A stretch of DNA of 5,430 bases, from assembly GCA_002419285.1 (NCBI GenBank), contig DIFU01000076.1:1-5430 (forward strand), given 5' to 3'. Both the position numbers and the translations under genes were made by a program. The stretch comes from Prolixibacteraceae bacterium UBA5740. Lineage in GTDB: Bacteria; Bacteroidota; Bacteroidia; Bacteroidales; Prolixibacteraceae. How positions within the stretch are numbered: the first letter of the stretch is position 1; each line of letters begins with the position of its first letter. The notes under the pieces are model-generated. The model searched no databases, was not told the DNA's origin, and worked only from the letters and a program-made list of their open reading frames with translations. Positions 1 to 5,430 of the stretch are shown here, piece after piece.

Positions 1-22
1 TTTTAATTGGACACTAAATTGA

Positions 23-217
23 TCAGTCGAATAGTGATTTTTGCAATACCAAACTCCCATCAACGCCTGACCAACTTTTGACCGTGCCCATATCTTCTGC
101 ATATGTTCCACGTATGTTACGAATCGCTTTATTCAGGATAAATTGAAATGATACGCTGATTTCATGGAAATGGTCAGACGTTGGTCGGGACTTGATCCAG
201 TTCAACGAAATATCCAT
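23..217 (-). CDS. Possible small hypothetical protein or gene fragment (64 aa)
   Basis: I do not recognise this product. The frame opens at ATG 217-215, 26 bases after an in-frame stop whose complement is at 236-238, and closes at TGA near position 23. The translation has no signal peptide, no membrane segment and no motif I can name. Its codon use (GAA, AAA, CTG, GAT, GGC) is not unlike the neighbouring genes, and a weak AGG lies about 5 bases before the ATG. It is on the same strand as the thioredoxin-like gene and begins about 90 bases after that gene's stop. It could be a real small gene, the end of a decayed gene, or a chance ORF. The rest of 1-308 shows nothing I can assign. Confidence 0.2.
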   Translation of the reverse strand: MDISLNWIKSRPTSDHFHEISVSFQFILNKAIRNIRGTYAEDMGTVKSWSGVDGSLVLQKSLFD

Positions 218-308
218 TTGCCTGGTATGGCTTGATTACGATTGGTTTGATCATCAATTATGAAGAATGCCGAGAAGAAATAACCAATTGTGCCCTGACA
301 ATGAATGG

Positions 309-1487
309 TCAGAGTGAGTTAAGGTTACGCTGGAATATTTCATCCATCCGTGTATAGAAATCCTCATTTGTCCCGATCGTTTTGACCACGATCTTCCCCT
401 CATTGTCAATGATTATCTTGGTGGGAAAACCCTGAACTCCAAACTTATCGGGAACTACATCATCTTCTGCAAAAAGATGGATGCCTCCAATATCAAGTTT
501 GTCAATGGTTGTTTGCCAAACCTTTATGTCATCGCGGCATCCGATATGGATGAATTCGACCTTGTCATGATATTTTTCCTGGTATTCCTTCAACTTGGGA
601 AAATCCTTTATGCAATACCCGCACCAGCTTCCCCAGAAGTCGAGCACCACATATTTCCCCTTAAAATTGTCTGATGAAATTTTTTCCCCAATTTCATTCG
701 GCAGGCTGAATTTGGGTGCCCGTGAGCCAATGTCCGATGCCGTCAAGATTTTGGAGAGATGGATGCCAAAGAAGGAATTCTGAACATCATTGGTGAAATC
801 CTTGAAGTATCTCGAAATTGTATCAATCGAATATCCTGCAAGTCGCTGTGCCGAAAACTCCCAATCGGGATGATCCCTGATCAAGGCAAGTTCAGTCTTT
901 TCAATTTCAGAATTTAACCAGGTAATTTGACGGGCGATATCCCGGCTCTTGTTCTTCGTATTTTCAGTCATTTGCGACTCCCTTTGAAGCATAAGCCGGT
1001 TTATTTCCTTTTCGAGCGGGTACATTCTGGCGCTGAATGCATTTTGCTGGCTCCCTATATTATTGCCCGAAACCTGGTAATGGATACCATTGGATTCAAT
1101 ATTGGCCTTGACAATAACATGATCACCTGGTTGTATGAAAAATACTATGTCCTTGTTGAAGAAATCAAAGTCAACGGTTTTTTCGTTTCCTCCTTGTTTT
1201 TCGGCTTCCGATTTATGGGCCGCAGAGACGAAAGCCTTTTCGAAGTCACTACTGTTGATGCGGATTAAATGCCACATGTCGAGATTGGCTTTTATCGCGC
1301 AGTCAAAGCTCGCATTCACAGGATAGATTGTCCTGAATATTGGAATTTCCCCAAGTTTCAAAGGCAATACCTGAACATCGAGCGGAGTGCCTTCCAACCC
1401 TGTGACAGAACCCATAATGCTGAATTCCTGCGCCAATGAGGGAAGTGTAAGAAAAAGCGAGATTATGATTGAAAAGAAATACTTCAT
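309..1487 (-). CDS. Exported TlpA-type thioredoxin-like oxidoreductase, DUF4369-like N-terminus, CGYC active site
   Basis: This 392-residue protein is probably a periplasmic or envelope thiol-disulfide oxidoreductase of the TlpA/ResA/AhpC-TSA group. Residues 1-19 form a signal peptide (Lys2, hydrophobic core, cleavage near SLA|Q), which also supports the chosen ATG. Residues about 20-145 are beta-rich and resemble the DUF4369 domain often found before thioredoxin domains in Bacteroidota. Residues about 150-200 are helical, charged and possibly coiled-coil. From about residue 255 (GSRAPKFSLPN) a full thioredoxin domain follows: the active site is WCGYC at 288-292 (Cys289 and Cys292), and the cis-proline is Pro355 in GFPT. 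The usual Pro of the TlpA/ResA WCxPC motif is replaced by Tyr, giving the CGYC dipeptide known from DsbC. The length is normal for this architecture and no frameshift is seen. It lies 96 bases downstream of the serine hydrolase gene on the same strand. The fold is clear; the redox partner and direction (reductase or isomerase) are unknown. Confidence 0.9.
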   Translation of the reverse strand: MKYFFSIIISLFLTLPSLAQEFSIMGSVTGLEGTPLDVQVLPLKLGEIPIFRTIYPVNASFDCAIKANLDMWHLIRINSSDFEKAFVSAAHKSEAEKQGGNEKTVDFDFFNKDIVFFIQPGDHVIVKANIESNGIHYQVSGNNIGSQQNAFSARMYPLEKEINRLMLQRESQMTENTKNKSRDIARQITWLNSEIEKTELALIRDHPDWEFSAQRLAGYSIDTISRYFKDFTNDVQNSFFGIHLSKILTASDIGSRAPKFSLPNEIGEKISSDNFKGKYVVLDFWGSWCGYCIKDFPKLKEYQEKYHDKVEFIHIGCRDDIKVWQTTIDKLDIGGIHLFAEDDVVPDKFGVQGFPTKIIIDNEGKIVVKTIGTNEDFYTRMDEIFQRNLNSL

Positions 1488-1583
1488 GATAGGTAAATGA
1501 ATTGTTTTTCACTTTTACTTAATGCCCATTTTTTGCCTATATAATCCTATACTATGTGAACTGCTATCAATCCATTTGGTTTT
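1488..1583 (-). other. Spacer between the serine hydrolase and thioredoxin-like genes
   Basis: This 96-base A/T-rich gap separates two genes reading in the same direction. I see no strong hairpin followed by a T-run on the minus strand, so there is no evident terminator after the hydrolase gene. I also see no good match to the Bacteroidota promoter (TTG about 20 bases before TAnnTTTG). Co-transcription is therefore possible. The spacing is long enough that a separate weak promoter for the thioredoxin-like gene cannot be excluded. Confidence 0.35.
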
Positions 1584-3473
1584 TCATGCCCATAAACGGA
1601 TTCCGATCACCCCAAACCAGAGGAGATAACCGGCTACAATCAGGTGCAAAAACGATAAAATGGCCGAATGCCAGTACACCCGCCTTTTCATGGGGGCACT
1701 ACGTTCAGTGATGATTAAGAATACCGACCATACAGAAGCCATGGCAAAACCAATGGTTGATATCATGACTACCAGCGAGACAAAGCTGACCGTACCCAGC
1801 AATTTAAGGGAATTGCCCCAGATAAGCATCATCAGAATGATGGCCAGAATGAACAGGTTTGCCAGCAATGGCCACAGACGCACCCGTATATTGGCCTTTC
1901 CCTTGATTTTGCCTCTCCGCCAGCGGATTGGCCAGACCAGTCCGTATAGGATGGAAGTAAGCATCAGAAACAGCCACAATGCTCCCAGGATTAACGGTCC
2001 ATAAGCCTGAACCATAGAGATGCGTTTAAGAACCAGATCACCTGCATGAATGACTTCTCCGGCTAAAGGATCGGTGGCCTGAACCATGCTGATCAGTCCG
2101 GTTTTGGCTGATTTGAAACGATGTCCTTCAGCAGGCAGGTACTTGATGCTTTCCCCTCCCGGTAACCCATTTCTAAACAAGGTGTCTTCCTTGTGCCAGA
2201 TGCGTTGTACATTCATGATGCGCTCCAAAAAGTAGAATATCTGCATTCTTGGATTGATTGATCTGTAAAAGCCTGATATTGCTGTATGCCCATCCGATAA
2301 TTCCGAATCAGTGGAAATCTCTTTTGCTTGAAAATCCCTGGTTTGAAAATCACGAACCAGTTTGGTTATTCGGTTTAGCGCATCCCTGCTCCCTGAATTG
2401 ATCATGATGGCATGCCCCGCGCCATGTTCAGGCAGATAAGAAAAGGTGGTGAGTCCTCCATCCACGCCACCATCGTGACCCCTGTAGACAAAGCTTTTGT
2501 GGGGCATCGAATAATTATGTAAGCCATAACCAATTTCCAGTCCGGCCTGTGCACCCGTTGTGGTTAAGGTGGTTTCCATGCGTTTCAGCGACGCGTGGCT
2601 GATCAACTGGACACTGTCAACCATGCCCCGGTGAATGAAGAACTCAAGCATTTTGGCCATATCGCGGGGTGAGGCGTTGATCGAACCCGCAGGACGCATA
2701 AGGATATGCCAGTAATCGACCGTTTTCCCATTATTATAGAGTGATGCCCCAAGCGTTTTATATGCTTCGGAAGCAAAATAGGTCATGTTTTCCATCTTCA
2801 TGGGATCGAAGAAGGTGCTTTGGACATATTCTTCAAAGGGTTGGCCGGTGATCTTCCCGACGATATATGCCGCGACAGGAGGCCCTGAATTACAATAGGC
2901 CATGCGTGTACCTGGTATCCACCTGGATGTTCTCGAATGGGGGTGAAAATCCAGTCCTTCCTTTAATGTTACAGGAGTCGGATCGCTGTGGGCAAATTCA
3001 GTTAAATGTAAATCACTCCATCCGGTGGTATGTTCGAGCAGGTGTTCCACAAGTATCGGGTTGGTATCTTCCCAACGATTTGTAAACTCAATTTCAGGAG
3101 CCAGATCACGAACCTTGTCCTGCAGGCTTAAACGTCCCTCTTCCTGCAGCTTCAGTACAGCCAGGGCCACATACATTTTCGATACCGAACCAATCCGAAA
3201 CATGGTATTCTCATTGGCATCCACATCCTTTTCGACATTGGCCTTCCCCAGTCCGGCGATCCATACAGGGCCTTCCTTGTTGACCAGGGCCACGCCCACG
3301 GCAGGTGTTTCTGTCTCTTTCAGTACCTTTTCGATGGCAGTTTTAAGTTCCTCAATGGTTTGGGGAGGGGTGGTTTCTTCCTTTGTCTGGGCATGAGCTT
3401 GCCCTGAGAATAGAAATGCCAGCGTCAGAATCATCGTCATGCAGATTCCCGGCGATAATTTGAGATTCTTCAT
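1584..3473 (-). CDS. Serine hydrolase, class C beta-lactamase/PBP family (S12-like), with four C-terminal membrane segments
   Basis: This 629-residue protein belongs to the beta-lactamase-related serine hydrolases (PF00144 type: class C beta-lactamases, D-Ala-D-Ala carboxypeptidases, esterases, D-aminopeptidases). Residues 1-28 are a signal peptide with cleavage near AHA|Q. The catalytic domain spans about 35-380 and keeps all three family motifs: SxxK at Ser96-Val-Ser-Lys99 (nucleophile and lysine), YxN at Tyr193-Cys-Asn195, and HxG at His333-Asp-Gly335, which replaces KTG. A linker of about 100 residues follows. Four hydrophobic helices then lie at about 490-514, 533-553, 561-588 and 602-624. 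This predicts a periplasmic catalytic domain anchored in the inner membrane by its tail. The ATG at 3473 is preferred because it leaves the full signal peptide; Met12 and Met14 would shorten it. The hexapeptide ISMVQA occurs twice (461-466 and 485-490). The true substrate cannot be told from sequence: a peptidoglycan peptide, an ester or a D-amino-acid peptide are all possible, and a role in antibiotic resistance should not be assumed. Confidence 0.92.
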   Translation of the reverse strand: MKNLKLSPGICMTMILTLAFLFSGQAHAQTKEETTPPQTIEELKTAIEKVLKETETPAVGVALVNKEGPVWIAGLGKANVEKDVDANENTMFRIGSVSKMYVALAVLKLQEEGRLSLQDKVRDLAPEIEFTNRWEDTNPILVEHLLEHTTGWSDLHLTEFAHSDPTPVTLKEGLDFHPHSRTSRWIPGTRMAYCNSGPPVAAYIVGKITGQPFEEYVQSTFFDPMKMENMTYFASEAYKTLGASLYNNGKTVDYWHILMRPAGSINASPRDMAKMLEFFIHRGMVDSVQLISHASLKRMETTLTTTGAQAGLEIGYGLHNYSMPHKSFVYRGHDGGVDGGLTTFSYLPEHGAGHAIMINSGSRDALNRITKLVRDFQTRDFQAKEISTDSELSDGHTAISGFYRSINPRMQIFYFLERIMNVQRIWHKEDTLFRNGLPGGESIKYLPAEGHRFKSAKTGLISMVQATDPLAGEVIHAGDLVLKRISMVQAYGPLILGALWLFLMLTSILYGLVWPIRWRRGKIKGKANIRVRLWPLLANLFILAIILMMLIWGNSLKLLGTVSFVSLVVMISTIGFAMASVWSVFLIITERSAPMKRRVYWHSAILSFLHLIVAGYLLWFGVIGIRLWA

Positions 3474-3570
3474 AATTCAACAGTTTGATTGTTTGGAATG
3501 TGTTGCCTATCCGTGGAAAATAAGATTCCCTGACCTGAACTTATTCTTTCAAGTTACGACAAATTATAAG

Positions 3571-3810
3571 ATGAATCCAAACTCATTGTGGGATAGAATC
3601 TTCCATTCCTGGTCCACATGTAAAGATGATATTGTAGCGTCGTCAGCCCAGCCGGTAGCCTTGCTGGATAAATTGAATGTGCTCTCCATGTTTTATGTGC
3701 AGGGAGGAAAGTTTGTGGCTGGTTTATTGGGAACCGGAATCGTTGAAGAACTGGGCCGTGATAAGCCCTATATAAGCAATGTGCTTAAACAGCCTCTCAT
3801 CATTTTTTAA
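3571..3810 (+). pseudogene. C-terminal remnant of a lost gene, possibly a gluzincin-type zinc peptidase
   Basis: This stretch reads as about 79 codons ending in a double stop (TAA TAA at 3808-3813). It looks like true protein: the run from about Lys18 to the end has normal codon use, and its last 45 residues follow the pattern N-L-S-x-F-Y...G...I-V-E-E-L-G-R-D...V-L-x-x-P. As I recall it, that pattern resembles the tails of predicted Zn-dependent peptidases such as DUF2268/DUF5700 (helix with YxxG, then a short helix with LGR). No HExxH zinc motif, signal peptide or other N-terminal part precedes it. The frame stays open leftward only by running antisense into the start of the serine hydrolase gene. 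I therefore read it as the 3' end of a gene whose front was deleted near 3474-3570. The ATG at 3571 is only the first plausible one, and the true edge of the remnant is uncertain. A small intact gene is the alternative. Family assignment is from memory and weak. Confidence 0.4.
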
Positions 3811-3872
3811 TAAATTTTTTAGGAATTTGAAAATAGTGACGAAATTGAGCTTTTTATTCAAGGGGGTTCATC

Positions 3873-3904
3873 AAGGCTTTTGGAACTGAAGGTTTTGGAA
3901 CTGA
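3873..3904 (+). repeat. Tandem repeat, two copies of AAGG(C)TTTTGGAACTGA
   Basis: Two adjacent copies lie at 3873-3889 and 3889-3904. They are identical except for one extra C in the first, and share the 12-base core TTTTGGAACTGA (3878-3889 and 3893-3904). They sit 82-113 bases before the GH32 start codon, where a regulator could bind. They could equally be a chance slippage duplication. Confidence 0.6.
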
Positions 3905-3919
3905 TAGGCAGTATTAACC

Positions 3920-3929
3920 AAACCGGTTT
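3920..3929. promoter_or_regulatory. Perfect palindrome AAACCGGTTT, possible operator
   Basis: This ten-base perfect inverted repeat lies 57 bases before the GH32 ATG and just after the tandem repeat. Its position would suit an operator for a dimeric regulator. It is short, and a palindrome of this length can occur by chance, so function is inferred only from position. Confidence 0.2.
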
Positions 3930-3985
3930 TTAGCGTTTAAAAAAAAAGGATAAAATTGAAAAGACTTAAAACAAATATTTACAAA

Positions 3986-5430
3986 ATGAAGACAACCCTA
4001 TTCCTCATTTTAGCAATCATTGCTTTTGGTTGCAATACAAATCAAAGGCAGGCAGGCAGTAGTGAAAAATCGGATTATTACACGGAAAAATATCGCCCGC
4101 AATTTCATTTTTCTCCAGAGGCGAACTGGATGAACGACCCTAACGGAATGGTTTTTTACGATGGTGAGTATCATTTGTTTTACCAGCATTACCCCGATAG
4201 CACAGTTTGGGGGCCGATGCACTGGGGCCATGCAGTCAGCAAAGATCTGGTCCATTGGGAGCATATGCCAATTGCCTTATATCCCGATAGTTTAGGTATG
4301 ATCTTTTCGGGAAGTGCGGTCGTCGACTGGCAGAATACCTCGGGATTTGGAACCACCGGGAATCCGCCGTTGGTTTCTGTTTATACCATCCATAACATGG
4401 AACAGGAACAGGCCGGGCAAAACGATTTTCAATCACAGGGAATTGCTTATAGCATTGACAAGGGCAGAACCTGGGAAAAATATGAGCATAACCCGGTACT
4501 TCCAAATCAGGGAATCCGTGATTTTCGCGACCCTAAAGTTCTTTGGCACGAAAACAGCCAGAAGTGGATCATGGTCCTTGCTGTTCAGGATCATATAGAA
4601 TTTTACTCGTCGCCCAACCTAAAAGACTGGACATTTACCGGTAACTTTGGAAAAGAATTGGGTGCACATGGGGGCGTCTGGGAATGTCCTGATTTGTTTC
4701 AGCTGGAAGTAAACGGAACTGGTGAAAAGCAATGGGTGCTTTTGGTCAGCATCAATCCGGGAGGGCCAAACGGCGGGTCGGCAACCCAATATTTTGTGGG
4801 CGATTTCGATGGCAGTACCTTCAGTACAAATCAAACCGTAACCCAATGGGTAGATTATGGCCGTGACAACTATGCCGGTGTTACCTGGTCGGACATTCCG
4901 GAAACGGATGGCCGGCGTCTTTTTATTGGTTGGATGAGCAACTGGAATTATGCAAACGTTGTGCCAACAGAAAAGTGGCGCAGTGCCGCAACTTTACCCA
5001 GGGAATTAAATTTGCTGAAAATTGGAGATGAATACCTGCTGTCATCATTACCGGTAACCGAATTGGCTATACTTAGAGGAGAAAAGGTTGAATTGCCTTC
5101 TCAGATGATCTCCGGAAATGTTAAAGTTGACATCAAAAATACCCCGGTAAATCGCTCGGAAATGACATTCAGGTTTCAACTAAAGAATGATTCTCAATTT
5201 GGTGTTTCTGAAGAACTTGGCATCAAGTTGGGCAATGATAAAGGTGAAACTTTTATCATTGGATATTCACCAGGTAATGCAACTTTTTTTACCGATCGCA
5301 CACATGCTGGTCAAAATTCTTTCTCCGATAGCTTTGCAAGCAGGTCAAATGCAAAATATGAATTGCAAAATTCGATGGAGGTAAGGATTTTTGTTGATGA
5401 TGCTTCGGTAGAAGTGTTTGTCGACAACGG
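3986..5430 (+). CDS. GH32 beta-fructosidase lipoprotein (levanase/inulinase/invertase type), 3' end beyond window
   Basis: This glycoside hydrolase family 32 enzyme hydrolyses beta-fructosidic bonds in fructans or sucrose and releases fructose. Residues 1-15 are a lipoprotein signal ending in AFG|Cys16, so the mature protein is probably lipid-anchored in the envelope. The five-bladed propeller covers about 36-345 with all family motifs: WMNDPNG with nucleophile Asp51, FSGS at 107-110, RDP at 181-183 (transition-state stabiliser Asp182), and WEC with acid/base Glu233. GWMSNWNYA (from 315) and the following WRSAATLPREL are typical of exo-acting levanases and inulinases. The C-terminal beta-sandwich begins near 370 and reaches DDASVEVFVDNG at the window edge. 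That motif lies close to the end of family members, so perhaps 30-40 residues are missing; 481 codons are visible. The ATG at 3986 is the first after an in-frame stop at 3938 and gives the lipoprotein signal. Exact linkage preference (beta-2,1 or beta-2,6) cannot be told. No SusC/SusD genes or regulator are in view. Confidence 0.95.
   Translation, partial: MKTTLFLILAIIAFGCNTNQRQAGSSEKSDYYTEKYRPQFHFSPEANWMNDPNGMVFYDGEYHLFYQHYPDSTVWGPMHWGHAVSKDLVHWEHMPIALYPDSLGMIFSGSAVVDWQNTSGFGTTGNPPLVSVYTIHNMEQEQAGQNDFQSQGIAYSIDKGRTWEKYEHNPVLPNQGIRDFRDPKVLWHENSQKWIMVLAVQDHIEFYSSPNLKDWTFTGNFGKELGAHGGVWECPDLFQLEVNGTGEKQWVLLVSINPGGPNGGSATQYFVGDFDGSTFSTNQTVTQWVDYGRDNYAGVTWSDIPETDGRRLFIGWMSNWNYANVVPTEKWRSAATLPRELNLLKIGDEYLLSSLPVTELAILRGEKVELPSQMISGNVKVDIKNTPVNRSEMTFRFQLKNDSQFGVSEELGIKLGNDKGETFIIGYSPGNATFFTDRTHAGQNSFSDSFASRSNAKYELQNSMEVRIFVDDASVEVFVDN

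Larger units (their letters stand above)
3811..3985 (+). promoter_or_regulatory. A/T-rich leader region upstream of the GH32 gene
   Basis: This non-coding stretch should carry the promoter and 5' leader of the GH32 gene. It holds a 16-base tandem repeat, a perfect palindrome and then an A-rich leader from about 3938 to the start codon with no Shine-Dalgarno sequence close to the ATG, as is usual in Bacteroidota. I could not find a convincing TTG / TAnnTTTG promoter pair, so the transcription start is not assigned. I saw no clear hairpin terminator after the upstream remnant. Confidence 0.35.

Noticed and set aside
241..288. Inverted repeat ATTGGTT...AACCAAT
   Set aside because: Seven-base arms with a loop of about 34 bases and no T-run; likely chance.
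295..312. Short inverted repeat CTGAC...GTCAG at the end of the thioredoxin-like gene as a terminator
   Set aside because: The stem is only 5 bp, it overlaps the stop codon, and no T-run follows on the minus strand.
927..1268. Plus-strand 113-residue ORF opposite the thioredoxin-like gene
   Set aside because: It is antisense to a complete gene, has no recognisable domain, and its composition reflects the other strand.
1660..2004. Plus-strand 114-residue ORF opposite the membrane tail of the serine hydrolase
   Set aside because: Arg/Met-rich shadow of the complementary coding frame, with no signal peptide or motif.
3025..3396. Plus-strand 123-residue ORF opposite the serine hydrolase N-terminal region
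   Set aside because: It lies wholly antisense to a well-supported catalytic domain, is serine-rich with no motif, and is explained as a shadow frame.
3551..3585. Minus-strand TATAATTTG as the -7 box of a promoter for the serine hydrolase
   Set aside because: It only approximates TAnnTTTG and no TTG lies at the required distance of about 20 bases upstream, so I did not call it.
4236..4505. Minus-strand ORFs within the GH32 gene, including 4010-4264 and 4619-4846
   Set aside because: They are antisense to a GH32 gene with intact catalytic motifs and show no independent protein features.

Overview
The window looks like chromosomal DNA from a member of the Bacteroidota. The basis is protein content rather than any rRNA or marker gene: a secreted TlpA-type thioredoxin with a DUF4369-like N-terminal region, a periplasmic serine hydrolase with a membrane-spanning tail, and a glycoside hydrolase family 32 (GH32) lipoprotein. 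The genes also have A/T-rich leaders without Shine-Dalgarno sequences. Base composition is moderate. No RNA gene, CRISPR array, insertion sequence or phage gene was seen.

Layout. Positions 1-308 hold no confident gene, only a possible 64-residue minus-strand ORF (23-217). Positions 309-1487 (minus) encode an exported thioredoxin-fold protein with a CGYC active site. Positions 1584-3473 (minus) encode a 629-residue class C beta-lactamase/penicillin-binding-protein-type serine hydrolase with four C-terminal membrane segments. The hydrolase gene lies upstream of the thioredoxin gene on the same strand, 96 bases apart, so they could be co-transcribed. Positions 3474-3985 separate this minus-strand pair from the plus-strand gene. 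This gap contains an apparent C-terminal remnant of a lost gene (3571-3810), a 16-base tandem repeat (3873-3904) and a perfect 10-base palindrome (3920-3929). Positions 3986-5430 (plus) encode a GH32 beta-fructosidase lipoprotein that is cut off by the window end.

How the genes relate. The GH32 enzyme would release fructose from fructans or sucrose at the cell envelope and may be the edge of a fructan-use locus continuing to the right. No SusC/SusD pair, fructokinase or sensor is visible here to confirm that. The two minus-strand genes are envelope proteins with no evident link to fructan use. I found no convincing previously undescribed system. The points most worth checking are the intergenic gene remnant, the DsbC-like CGYC motif in a TlpA-type protein, and the repeat and palindrome upstream of the GH32 gene.
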